From Rhizobiales bacterium 63-22 (lineage in GTDB: Bacteria; Pseudomonadota; Alphaproteobacteria; Rhizobiales; Rhizobiaceae): 47,422 nucleotides of DNA. The translations under genes were made by a program, and so were the position numbers. Location of the stretch: assembly GCA_001898995.1 (NCBI GenBank), contig MKVZ01000020.1:1-47422 (forward strand). The letters run 5' to 3'. Shown here in pieces: positions 1 to 8,961 of the stretch (position 1 is its first letter; each line of letters opens with the position of its first letter). The notes beneath the pieces were generated by a model. That model was not told the DNA's origin, did not search any database, and was given only the letters and a program-made list of their open reading frames with translations.

Positions 1-53
1 CAGCTTCTCGCCGACCTCGTGGCGCAGCAATACAAGCGGCAGGACATCAATTT

Positions 54-1859
<1,806 letters not shown>

Positions 1860-1867
1860 AAGCCTAT

Positions 1868-2563
1868 CTATATGCCCCGGCTCTTGAACACCTCGCCCAC
1901 CACCGGAACGGCGGAGAAGGCGCTGGGCCAGCCGGCGTAGAAGGCCACCTGCGCGATCACCTCGCCCGCCTCTTCCTTGGTCAGGCCGTTGTCCATGGCC
2001 TTGTTGAGGTGGAAGGTGATCTGGCCGACATTGCCGCCGGCCATCAGGCAGCTCACCGTCACGAGGCTGCGGTCGCGCGGCGCGAGGTCGGGGCGCAGCC
2101 ACAGTTTCAGGAACAGCGTCTCGGTGGTGAAATGCACGAGGCCGGGCGAGACCGGCCCGGTGTTCTGCTCCACCGCCGCCGCGCGCTTGGCCTCCGCCGC
2201 TTCGTCGAGCGGCAGCAATTGCGGATGCGCGGCCGGAAGCTGGTCCGCGCCGACGCCGCGCTCGGCGAAGACCGCCTTCACCGCCGGAAGCGCCGCGCTC
2301 GCCGTTCCCAGCCCGGCATAGAAGCCGACATGGGTGACGATCTCGGAGATTTCCGCCGGCTTCAGCCCGCTGTCGAGCGCCAGCCGCAGGTAGAAGGGCA
2401 GGTCGGCGGCGTGGCCGCGCGCGACCAGCACCGCCAGCGTCACCACGCTGCGGTCGCGCGGGCTCAGTTGCGGACGCTTCCACAGCCCGTCGAAAACGTC
2501 GCTTTGCAGATAGGCCGCCAGACCCGGCGCGACCGTCATGGATTCCTTGTCAGGCATAGACAT
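1868..2563 (-). CDS. carboxymuconolactone decarboxylase (CMD) family protein
   Basis: Tandem two-domain CMD-like protein of 231 aa. Both halves carry the family pattern: LSPRDRSVVTLAVLVARGH near residue 35 and APRDRSLVTVSCLMAGG near 160, each followed by a helix-rich segment (EISEIVTHVGFYAGLGTA and EEAGEVIAQVAFYAGWPSA). The CMD fold includes gamma-carboxymuconolactone decarboxylase and AhpD-like proteins. The AhpD CxxC pair is absent, so a peroxidase partner role is unlikely. It is the last gene of a cupin-SDR-CMD operon; its ATG lies 4 bases after the SDR stop. An alternative ATG at 2557 is better spaced from GAGAGG. The substrate is unknown. Confidence 0.85.
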   Translation of the reverse strand: MSMPDKESMTVAPGLAAYLQSDVFDGLWKRPQLSPRDRSVVTLAVLVARGHAADLPFYLRLALDSGLKPAEISEIVTHVGFYAGLGTASAALPAVKAVFAERGVGADQLPAAHPQLLPLDEAAEAKRAAAVEQNTGPVSPGLVHFTTETLFLKLWLRPDLAPRDRSLVTVSCLMAGGNVGQITFHLNKAMDNGLTKEEAGEVIAQVAFYAGWPSAFSAVPVVGEVFKSRGI

Positions 2564-2567
2564 CCTC

Positions 2568-3305
2568 TCAATATTCCTGCGCCGTGGGGCGGAACAGGAT
2601 TTCGTTCACGTCGACGTTTTCCGGCTGGCTCATGGCGAAGGCCACCATCGAGGCGAAGGAATCCGCCGGGATCGCCACCGTCTCGTAGAGCGCCTTCATG
2701 CGCTCGGCCTGCTCCGGGTCGGTCACGCTGTCGGGCAGTTCGGTCGCCACCGCGCCGGGCGAAATGATGGTGGTGCGGATGTTATATCGTCCCACCTCCT
2801 GCCGCAGCCCTTCCGAGATCACGCGCACCGCGTGCTTGGTCGCCGCATAGACCGCGCCGCCCGGGCCGACCTTGTGGCCCGCCACCGACGACACGTTGAT
2901 GATATGGCCGCCCTGCTGCGCCTTCATATGCGGCAGCGCGGCGGCGATCCCGTAGAGCACGCCCTTGATGTTGACGTCGATCATGCGGTCCCAGTCGTCC
3001 ACCTTGCCCAGCTCCAGCCGCGAATGCGGCATGGTGCCGGCGTTGTTGACGATCACGTCGATGCGGCCGTGCAACTCGACGGCGCGCTCCACCAGCGCGC
3101 TCACCTGCGCCCGGTCGGTGACGTCGGTCTTCACCACGGCGTCCTCGCCCAGCCCCAGCTCGCGGGCGAGCGTTTGCAGCCGGTCGAGACGCCGCGCGCC
3201 GAGAACCAGCTTCGCGCCGTCGCCTGCCAGCCGCCTCGCCGCCGCCTCGCCGAGCCCGCTGCTCGCGCCGGTGATGACCACCACCTTGTCCCTGATGTTC
3301 TGCAT
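2568..3305 (-). CDS. SDR family NAD(P)-dependent oxidoreductase
   Basis: Classical short-chain dehydrogenase of 245 aa. The Rossmann motif TGASSGLG is near the N-terminus, NNAG follows the fourth strand, and the catalytic Ser...Tyr-x-x-x-Lys set is visible (INVSSVAG, then YAATKHA). A basic pair after the second strand (GARRLDRL) suggests NADP preference. Start chosen at 3305 (MQNIRDK) because GGAGG lies 5-6 bases upstream; a GTG at 3317 would add four residues but overlaps that ribosome site. Middle gene of the cupin-SDR-CMD operon, 15 bases after the cupin stop. The family handles many alcohols and ketones; the substrate cannot be told from sequence. Confidence 0.9.
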   Translation of the reverse strand: MQNIRDKVVVITGASSGLGEAAARRLAGDGAKLVLGARRLDRLQTLARELGLGEDAVVKTDVTDRAQVSALVERAVELHGRIDVIVNNAGTMPHSRLELGKVDDWDRMIDVNIKGVLYGIAAALPHMKAQQGGHIINVSSVAGHKVGPGGAVYAATKHAVRVISEGLRQEVGRYNIRTTIISPGAVATELPDSVTDPEQAERMKALYETVAIPADSFASMVAFAMSQPENVDVNEILFRPTAQEY

Positions 3306-3320
3306 GTCTGCCTCCACGGT

Positions 3321-3716
3321 TTACAGGCGATATTGATCGTCGGTGACGTGTTCTAGCCAGTCCACCACCTTGCCGTCCTTCGCCTCCGCGATGGCGATAT
3401 GGGTCATGACGGTGGTCGCCGTCGCGCCGTGCCAATGCTTCTCGCCCGGCTCGAACCAGACGATGTCGCCCATGCGGATTTCCTCCACCGGGCCGCCCTC
3501 GCGCTGCGCCCAGCCGGACCCGGCGATGACGATGATGGTCTGGCCCAGCGGATGCGTGTGCCAAGCCGTGCGCGCGCCGGGCTCGAAAGTGACGGTCGCG
3601 CCGCTCACCGTGGCCGGAGCCGTGCCGGCAAAGGGCGCGTCGATGCGAACCGTGCCGGTGAAATAATCGGTGGAACCCTTCACGGAAGGCTGTCCCCCGT
3701 TGCGTCTGATCTGCAT
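3321..3716 (-). CDS. cupin domain protein
   Basis: Small single-domain cupin of 131 aa. The two metal-binding cupin motifs are clear: GARTAWHTHPLGQTIIVIAG with the His pair, and GDIVWFEPGEKHWHGATAT with the third His. This layout matches bacterial (R)-mandelonitrile lyase-like and related quercetinase-like cupins that accompany SDR and CMD genes. Start at 3716 (MQIRRNGGQ) is supported by AAAGGAAAC ahead of it; a longer frame to 3863 would run through the intergenic repeat. First gene of a three-gene operon divergent from a LysR regulator, so probably its target. The reaction is not known. Confidence 0.85.
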   Translation of the reverse strand: MQIRRNGGQPSVKGSTDYFTGTVRIDAPFAGTAPATVSGATVTFEPGARTAWHTHPLGQTIIVIAGSGWAQREGGPVEEIRMGDIVWFEPGEKHWHGATATTVMTHIAIAEAKDGKVVDWLEHVTDDQYRL

Positions 3717-3734
3717 GAGCTGTTTCCTTTGGAG

Positions 3735-3775
3735 CACATCCTGAAAAGTGCGAAGCGGCCTTCGGACAGGATGCG
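3735..3775. repeat. degenerate palindromic intergenic element
   Basis: Outer arms CATCCTG (3737-3743) and CAGGATG (3767-3773) are a perfect inverted repeat around GAAAAGTGCGAAGCGG. That internal core is shared with the elements at 34446 and 39307. It lies in the cupin/lysR intergenic region. It is probably an eroded member of the rhizobial short palindromic repeats, though a regulator site cannot be excluded. Confidence 0.6.
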
Positions 3776-3848
3776 CACTGGTTGAAGATGTCGCGGAATC
3801 TAGGGCCTGCGGCAGGCGATGATTAGATGCTATAATCCGCATAAACTC

Positions 3849-3863
3849 ATGAAACGGGTTCAT
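3849..3863. promoter_or_regulatory. dyad next to the LysR start codon
   Basis: ATGAA-ACGGG-TTCAT is a perfect 5-bp inverted repeat with a 5-bp spacer, ending three bases before the LysR ATG. Together with the AT-rich stretch just upstream (ATGCTATAATCC) it could be the autoregulatory site of the divergent LysR regulator. It also leaves no room for a Shine-Dalgarno site, so the gene may be translated from a leaderless or very short leader transcript. This is inference from position only. Confidence 0.4.
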
Positions 3864-3865
3864 AT

Positions 3866-4768
3866 ATGCCGCGCGATACCGTCAACGACCTCACCGCCTT
3901 TCTCGCCATCGCGCGCGAAGGCAGCTTCACCCGTGCCGCCGCGCGGCTCGGCGTCTCGCAATCGGCGCTGAGCCACACCATGCGGGCGCTGGAGGAGCGG
4001 CTGGGCCTGCGCCTTCTCACCCGCACCACGCGCAGCGTGTCCCCCACGGAAGCGGGCGAACGGCTGTTGCGCACCATCGGCCCGCGCCTCGACGAAATCG
4101 AGGCGGAACTGGCCGCGCTCAGCGAGCTGCGCGACAAGCCCGCCGGCACGATCCGCATCACCGCGCCGGAACATGCGACGCAGACGATTCTCTGGCCGGC
4201 ATTGGCCCGCCTCCTGCCCGATTACCCCGATATCCGGGTCGAGGTGGACGTGGATGCCGGGCTGCGCGACATCGTCGCCGACCGCTACGACGCCGGCATC
4301 AGGCTCGGCGAGCAGATCGCGCAGGACATGATCGCCGTGCCGGTCGGGCCGGACATGCGCATGGCCGTGGTGGCATCACCCGCCTGTCTCAAGCACAATC
4401 CGCCTCCGCTGACGCCGCAGGAACTGACTGCGCATCGCTGCATCAACCTGCGGCTCACCACCTATGGCGGTCTCTATGCGTGGGAGTTCGAAAAGAACGG
4501 ACGCGAACTCAAGGTGCGCGTCGAGGGGCAACTCGTGTTCAATTCCCCCACCCTCATCGTGGAGGCGGCCAAGGCCGGCTTCGGCCTCGCCTGCCTGCCG
4601 GAGGACTATGTTCTGGAAGATCTGGCGCGGGGCAGCCTTGTCCGCGTGCTGGAGGACTGGTGCCCGCCCTTTCCGGGCTTTCACCTTTATTATCCGAGCC
4701 GCAGGCAGTCCTCGCCCGCCTTCACGCTTCTGGTGGAAGCCCTGCGCTACCGGGGCAGGACCAACTGA
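3866..4768 (+). CDS. LysR family transcriptional regulator
   Basis: DNA-binding regulator of 300 aa, the normal family length. The N-terminal winged helix-turn-helix is typical (GSFTRAAARLGVSQSALSHT, then ALEERLGLRLLTRTTRSVSPTEAG, about residues 18-65). The rest matches the two-lobe substrate-binding domain, opening with GTIRITAPEHATQTILWPAL. Divergent from the cupin-SDR-CMD operon with 149 bases between the starts, so it is likely to control that operon and itself. The start fits the family (MPRDTVNDLTAFLAIAREGS), although no Shine-Dalgarno is visible. The inducer is unknown. Confidence 0.92.
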   Translation: MPRDTVNDLTAFLAIAREGSFTRAAARLGVSQSALSHTMRALEERLGLRLLTRTTRSVSPTEAGERLLRTIGPRLDEIEAELAALSELRDKPAGTIRITAPEHATQTILWPALARLLPDYPDIRVEVDVDAGLRDIVADRYDAGIRLGEQIAQDMIAVPVGPDMRMAVVASPACLKHNPPPLTPQELTAHRCINLRLTTYGGLYAWEFEKNGRELKVRVEGQLVFNSPTLIVEAAKAGFGLACLPEDYVLEDLARGSLVRVLEDWCPPFPGFHLYYPSRRQSSPAFTLLVEALRYRGRTN

Positions 4769-4810
4769 CCCGGCAGCGCAGTTGCCATGGACGTTCTCAG
4801 TGGCACTGGC

Positions 4811-5140
4811 TCAGTGACATTGGCCTCGGCCCAGCACGCGATAGCCGGCGTTTTCCGCCGCGCAGCGGTTGGGGAAGGTTTGTCTGTCCGGACCGCGCTG
4901 CCCGCAGACCGGCAGATATTCCATGGTGCATACACCGCCGGGACGCGGCCGCGGCCGACCAGCACCGCCCCAATGGGACTCCGGCCCCCGATGCCGCGGC
5001 GGGCGATGGTCCTGCCAGCGATCCGGCTTCTGCCCCGGTATCGGGCCCGGCCCGTGATAACCCGGCCCTCCGTCCGCCACGCAGCCGGCCAGAGCGAGAA
5101 TCCCTGCCATCAGACCGAACCGTGAAAACCTGTTGAACAT
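4811..5140 (-). CDS. Kazal-type inhibitor domain lipoprotein
   Basis: Small exported protein of 109 aa. The N-terminus is a lipoprotein signal (GLMAGILALAGC) with lipidated Cys at position 20. A Pro/Arg/His/Gly-rich linker (about 21-69) follows. The C-terminus is a short Kazal-like fold, CTMEYLPVCG...TFPNRCAAENAGY...GQC, with cysteines at 71, 79, 93 and 108, enough for two disulfides. Kazal domains inhibit serine proteases in animals and occur sporadically in bacteria; here the target is unknown. A strong AAGGAG sits 8 bases before the ATG. It stands alone, convergent with the lysR gene. Kazal assignment rests on PVCG and Cys spacing. Confidence 0.8.
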   Translation of the reverse strand: MFNRFSRFGLMAGILALAGCVADGGPGYHGPGPIPGQKPDRWQDHRPPRHRGPESHWGGAGRPRPRPGGVCTMEYLPVCGQRGPDRQTFPNRCAAENAGYRVLGRGQCH

Positions 5141-5303
5141 TCATCCTCTCCTTCTTTTGCCCCTTCGACCCCAAGCATTTCAGAAACATCGGCCTGTTTC
5201 AATGCGGAAGGAAAACCGCTTTGCCCCTTATGGACAAGCCGCGCATTTGCGGTAGGTTCGCGGCCATGGACGCGACATACGCGCGAATGACGGAACACAC
5301 ACC

Positions 5304-6200
5304 ATGAATCGCTTCGGCGCGACTGCCGCTTTCCTGCTGCTGGCCCTGCAATGGCCGCCGTCGCCGGTTCATGCCGATCCGATGCAGGCGACAGCGGCGG
5401 AAAACCCGGTGAGGCAGGCAGCCCCCGCCCCGCCTCCGGCACCGACCGTCGACCAGATTTGCAGCCTCATCGAGACCAGTGCGCAGGCGCAGGGAATCCC
5501 TAGGGATTTCTTCGCCCGGCTGATCTGGAAGGAAAGCCGCTTCGACCATCAGGCGGTCAGCCCGGTCGGCGCCGAGGGCATCGCCCAGTTCATGCCCTAT
5601 ACGGCGAAGGAGCGCGGTCTGGCCGACCCCTTCGACGTGGAACAGGCGATCCCGGCTTCGGCGCAGTTCCTGCACGACCTGAAACAGGCTTTCGGCAATT
5701 GGGGCCTTGCCGCCGCGGCCTATAATGCCGGGCCGGGCCGCGTGTCTGGCTGGCTGCGCTCGGGCGGCTTCCTGCCGCTGGAGACGGAGGATTACGTGCT
5801 CGACATCACCGGCCACGCCGCCGACGATTTCGCCGCCGGCAAGCAGATCGCCGACACGCCGCTCGATCCGAAGCTGGATTTCGCCGCCGCCTGCCGCCGC
5901 CTGCCCGTGGTGCGGGCGGCGACCATTCCCATGTCGCGCATAAAGCCGAAGCCGTGGGGCATACAGGTCGCGGGCAATTTCCGCCGTGCGGCGGCGGTCA
6001 GCCAATGGAACCGCCTGCGCAAGCAGTTCCCCGCCGTGCTGGAGGGGCATGATCCGGTCATCAGCCGCGTGCGCACGCCGATCGGACGGCGCGGCATCTA
6101 TGCGGTGCGCATCGGCGTGGACAGCCGCAAGGAAGCCAACGGCATCTGCAACGATCTGCACCGTGCCGGCGGCGCCTGCGTCGTCATGCGCAACCGGTGA
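5304..6200 (+). CDS. lytic transglycosylase with SPOR-like C-terminus
   Basis: Periplasmic murein-cleaving enzyme of 298 aa. A signal peptide covers about residues 1-24 (cleavage near VHA-DP), followed by a Pro/Ala linker. The Slt-type domain has the catalytic Glu77 in ARLIWKESRFD, then GIAQFMPYTA (92-101) and AYNAGPGRV (139-147), the three classic family motifs. The last 60 residues (IGRRGIYAVRIGVDSRKEAN... GACVVMRNR) look like a SPOR peptidoglycan-binding domain. It lies upstream of a 430-base gap and has no obvious operon partner. Confidence 0.92.
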   Translation: MNRFGATAAFLLLALQWPPSPVHADPMQATAAENPVRQAAPAPPPAPTVDQICSLIETSAQAQGIPRDFFARLIWKESRFDHQAVSPVGAEGIAQFMPYTAKERGLADPFDVEQAIPASAQFLHDLKQAFGNWGLAAAAYNAGPGRVSGWLRSGGFLPLETEDYVLDITGHAADDFAAGKQIADTPLDPKLDFAAACRRLPVVRAATIPMSRIKPKPWGIQVAGNFRRAAAVSQWNRLRKQFPAVLEGHDPVISRVRTPIGRRGIYAVRIGVDSRKEANGICNDLHRAGGACVVMRNR

Positions 6201-6629
6201 CTGCATACGCCGCACCGTTCTTCTGCCGTCATACCCTACTATATTGGTGGCATATGAAGGATATGCTTGTTGCGGTTTGGTATTGCATACTGGAAATTCC
6301 AGCAATGATCGAAAAAAATTGCCGCCGCATCGCTACAAAAATGACGAATGATATGCCATGCAAAGAATTTGCTTGCCAAACAACGCGTCATAGATCAGTC
6401 TTCGGCTGTTCGGGCATTTAGCGAACAAATGGAAGACTGGAAGAACGGCGGACCGGGCCGCTATAAGCTCCGGGTCCGGGAGAAATTCCGGGCAATGATC
6501 GGTTCCTTCCCAATGTCGAGAACTGCCTGCATGACCCTCTGTCGGGCGTGTCGTGGTGCGCTCGGCGGAAGATTATAGACCCATCTGCTTCGCGGGAAGC
6601 GGTGGCGCCAAGGAAAAGGAACGGATCCC
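6201..6629. other. 429-base gap before the cold-shock gene
   Basis: No convincing gene. The first 220 bases are clearly AT-richer than their surroundings and contain short open frames without ribosome sites. The stretch probably holds the promoter and a long leader of the cold-shock gene, as is common for csp genes, but no conserved leader structure could be recognised by eye. A strong AAGGAAAAGGA ribosome site ends it. Confidence 0.5.
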
Positions 6630-6845
6630 ATGGCACAGACCGGACTGGTCAAATTCTTCAACACCGAAAAAGGCTTCGGCTTCATCAAGCCCGACGATGG
6701 CGGCGCCGACATCTTCGTGCATATTTCAGCCGTGCAGGCTTCGGGCCTGACGGGCCTCGCCGACAATCAGAAGGTTTCCTTCGAGACGGAGCCGGATCGT
6801 CGCGGCAAGGGCCCCAAAGCTGTGAACATTACCGTTACCGGCTGA
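6630..6845 (+). CDS. cold-shock protein, CspA family
   Basis: Single cold-shock domain of 71 aa, the usual family size. It binds single-stranded RNA/DNA as an RNA chaperone. RNP1 is KGFGFI (14-19) and RNP2 is DIFVHI (27-32). AAGGAAAAGGA precedes the ATG. The gene is followed within 75 bases by a strong terminator and so is monocistronic. Rhizobiales usually have several such paralogues, so cold induction cannot be assumed for this copy. Confidence 0.96.
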   Translation: MAQTGLVKFFNTEKGFGFIKPDDGGADIFVHISAVQASGLTGLADNQKVSFETEPDRRGKGPKAVNITVTG

Positions 6846-6919
6846 TCGTTCAGCGCATTCGCAGCCAGGTACAATCATCTGGCGTGGCATGAATGCGGAG
6901 AAAACAGACGGACTTTCAG

Positions 6920-6946
6920 CCCCGGCCACCGTGCCGGGGTTTTTTA
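6920..6946 (+). terminator. intrinsic terminator after the cold-shock gene
   Basis: A perfect 7-bp GC stem (CCCCGGC 6920-6926 with GCCGGGG 6933-6939), a 6-base loop and a run of six T form a textbook rho-independent terminator. Confidence 0.93.
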
Positions 6947-7255
6947 TTGATCCGGGCTTGCTGCCGGCGCGCGAAGTGTTACGGGCAGCGCGAATATTTT
7001 ACCAAAACCTTTCCAGCAAAAACACGTGGCGGCTTTGCGGCCGAAAACGCACAAAAAACAAAAGGATAGAACAGTCCTGACGATTCCTTGAGACAGGAGC
7101 CGTTCCGGCCCGCCGGGAACCTTCAGTTTTTTCACCATCGTTCAGCCTCCATTCATGTCGAAAAGGTTAATCGTAGATTTATGATGGATGCGGTCGCGAC
7201 GACGATCCGGCCAGCCATCCGAAGAATTGCAGTCGAGCTTCTGAAGGAGCGAAAA
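6947..7255. other. 309-base gap before the BA14K gene
   Basis: No gene can be supported here. The stretch includes an A-rich part around 7015-7070 and must hold the promoter of the BA14K gene; no clear -35/-10 pair was picked out. It ends in the ribosome site AAGGAG at 7244-7249. Confidence 0.5.
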
Positions 7256-7690
7256 ATGAACCGATTTGCGAAAACAGCCATTCTGACCATGGCCGCGGTA
7301 GCCGTTCCTCTGGCCACGGCTTCGGCGGACCCGTGGGGCTACGGAGGCTGGGGCGGCGGCCCCGGCTATTACCATCATCATCATCGTCACCATCATGGCG
7401 ATGCCATCGCCGCCGGCGTCGTAGGTCTCGCGGCCGGCGCCCTGCTCGGCAGCGCGCTCAGCCAGCCGGCCCCCGTCTATGAGGAGCCCGCGCCGATCTA
7501 TGCCGCGCCGCCCCCGCCGCCTCCGGTCTATTACGCCGCACCGCCGGCGCGCGTGGTCTATCGCAGCGGCTATCAGCCCTGGTCGCGCGCATGGTATGCC
7601 TATTGCTCGGATCGCTTCCGTTCGTTCAATCCGCGCACCGGCACCTATCTCGGCCTCGACGGGCAGAACCATTTCTGCACCGCGAACTGA
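7256..7690 (+). CDS. BA14K family protein
   Basis: Exported protein of 144 aa related to the Brucella 14-kDa immunoreactive, lectin-like protein. Signal peptide about residues 1-24 (ending ATASA-DP). Next come a Gly/Tyr segment, a His-rich patch (YYHHHHRHHHGD, about 39-49) that might bind metal, and a glycine-zipper helix (AAGVVGLAAGALLGSAL). A Pro-rich linker leads to the C-terminal BA14K motif (AWYAYCSDRFRSFNPRTGTY, then LGLDGQNHFC). Start at 7256 is set by AAGGAG at 7244-7249. Monocistronic, with its own terminator. Its role in vivo is uncertain. Confidence 0.9.
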   Translation: MNRFAKTAILTMAAVAVPLATASADPWGYGGWGGGPGYYHHHHRHHHGDAIAAGVVGLAAGALLGSALSQPAPVYEEPAPIYAAPPPPPPVYYAAPPARVVYRSGYQPWSRAWYAYCSDRFRSFNPRTGTYLGLDGQNHFCTAN

Positions 7691-7716
7691 CCGACAGGAA
7701 CGGACCGAAAACCAGA

Positions 7717-7743
7717 AAGCCGCCCCGGCAAGGGCGGCTTTTT
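7717..7743 (+). terminator. intrinsic terminator after the BA14K gene
   Basis: AAGCCGCCC (7717-7725) pairs with GGGCGGCTT (7732-7740) over a 6-base loop, followed by a T-run through 7743. It lies between two convergent genes, but the T-run on the other strand is weaker. Confidence 0.9.
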
Positions 7744-7760
7744 GCATGATACCGGGCAGT

Positions 7761-8408
7761 TCAACCTTCGGTCAGAAACGGATTGTTGCGGCGTTCCTCG
7801 CCGAAGCGTCCACCCGGACCGTGGCCGCACAGAAAGCCCACATCGTCGCCAAGCGGCAGCAGCTTTTCGCGGATGGAATGGAGCAGCGCAGCATGGTCGC
7901 CGCCGGGCAGGTCTGTGCGGCCCACGGAACCGTTGAACAGCACGTCGCCGACCATGGCGAAGCGCGCCTCGGGGCTAAAGAACACCACATGTCCCGGCGC
8001 GTGGCCCGGACAATGGAAAACGTCGAACCTGTGCCCGCCGACGCAGACCGTGTCGCCCTCCTCCAGCCAGCGATCCGGCGTCATGTTGCGCACGCCTTCC
8101 GTGAGGCCGTACTGGCGGCCGGTCGCCTCCAGATTGTCGAGCAGGGACTTGTCAGCGACATGCGGGCCGATGATATCGACGCCGAGCTTCTCCTTGAGGT
8201 CGAGCGCAGCACCGGCGTGGTCGATATGACCATGGGTGATCCAGATCGCCTCCACGTCGATCTTCTGCTCTTTGATCGCGTCGAGAATATTCGCAAGATC
8301 GCCGCCCGGATCGATGACGACGCCCTTCTTCGTCTCGCCGTCGAAGAGGATGGTGCAATTCTGCCGGAACGGCGTGACCGGCACGACGAGTGCCTGCAAC
8401 TGGCCCAT
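7761..8408 (-). CDS. MBL-fold metallo-hydrolase (glyoxalase II-like)
   Basis: Metallo-beta-lactamase-fold hydrolase of 215 aa. The metal motif THGHIDHAG gives H59-x-H61-x-D63-H64; further ligands are the His in HCPGHAPGHVVF and the Asp in GDVLFNGSVGRTDLPGGD. The compact length and the GSVGRTDLPGGD segment match the YcbL-like glyoxalase II group rather than full-length GloB. The expected reaction is thioester hydrolysis, with methylglyoxal-derived substrates possible. GGAG precedes the ATG. It is not clearly linked to its neighbours. Confidence 0.9.
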   Translation of the reverse strand: MGQLQALVVPVTPFRQNCTILFDGETKKGVVIDPGGDLANILDAIKEQKIDVEAIWITHGHIDHAGAALDLKEKLGVDIIGPHVADKSLLDNLEATGRQYGLTEGVRNMTPDRWLEEGDTVCVGGHRFDVFHCPGHAPGHVVFFSPEARFAMVGDVLFNGSVGRTDLPGGDHAALLHSIREKLLPLGDDVGFLCGHGPGGRFGEERRNNPFLTEG

Positions 8409-8474
8409 TTCAAGACTCCGTCATGTTGATGAGCTGGAGCCATCTCCATGGCACGAAATCATCATCGCTCCAAA

Positions 8475-8505
8475 TGAAACGGACGGCACATGGCCGTCCG
8501 TTTCA
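8475..8505 (-). terminator. 13-bp perfect hairpin, possible terminator
   Basis: TGAAACGGACGGC (8475-8487) and GCCGTCCGTTTCA (8493-8505) form a perfect 13-bp stem with a 5-base loop. It lies 27 bases beyond the stop of the small glycine-rich gene, in the right place to end its transcript. The following T-run is short (TTT), so this could be an RNA-stability hairpin or a binding site instead. Confidence 0.6.
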
Positions 8506-8531
8506 CTTTCGACCCGGCAATCCGGCAACCG

Positions 8532-8813
8532 TCATGCCTTGTTGGCCATGGCGTTCTTGATGAGGCCCACAATCGCGGTGAGCACGATGCCGCCCACGCC
8601 GCCGCCGGCCGCCTGACCGACCACACCGTTGAGGGCTGAATCCAGCCCGCCGCCCGAAAGCATCGGTAGAAGCTGGCCGAGAATGATGCCGCCGATGCCT
8701 CCCGCCACGGTATTACCTGTCGCGCCGAGGCTGATATTCTTCACCGCACCGGCAATATTGCCGCCAATCGCACCGGCGACAATCTGGATGATGATAGGCA
8801 GTAGAGCTTGCAT
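8532..8813 (-). CDS. small glycine-rich hydrophobic protein
   Basis: Protein of 93 aa with no recognised family. It is almost entirely Gly, Ala, Ile, Leu and Val, with repeated GG steps (GAIGGNIAGAV, TVAGGIGGIILGQLLP, GQAAGGGVGGIVLTAIVGL) and a Lys-containing C-terminus (IKNAMANKA). The pattern suggests two or three glycine-zipper helices that pack in or on a membrane. AAGGA lies upstream of the ATG. It stands alone between the MBL hydrolase and ilvE, with hairpins on both sides. It is a real gene judging by frame, ribosome site and isolation; function unknown. Confidence 0.75.
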   Translation of the reverse strand: MQALLPIIIQIVAGAIGGNIAGAVKNISLGATGNTVAGGIGGIILGQLLPMLSGGGLDSALNGVVGQAAGGGVGGIVLTAIVGLIKNAMANKA

Positions 8814-8917
8814 GGTCGTAAACCCTGTCCTTGGTTGGAGCCGGAAACAGCACGACTCCGGCTACAGGGATGTTGGGCCGAAATGATACAAAGTCAAATC
8901 GTAAGCACTGCAATAGT

Positions 8918-8940
8918 AAAAAAGCGGCCCGAAAGCCGCT
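8918..8940 (-). terminator. intrinsic terminator of ilvE
   Basis: The 6-bp stem AGCGGC (8923-8928) with GCCGCT (8935-8940) is followed on the minus strand by six T (complement of 8918-8923). It lies 22 bases past the ilvE stop. The plus strand also carries a T-run, so it could work both ways. Confidence 0.85.
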
Positions 8941-8961
8941 CTTTTTCTGTTCACAACCCGC

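Noticed and set aside
7370..7400. CATCAT-type repeat in the BA14K gene as a CRISPR or microsatellite
   Set aside because: It is a short His-codon run within an intact coding frame.
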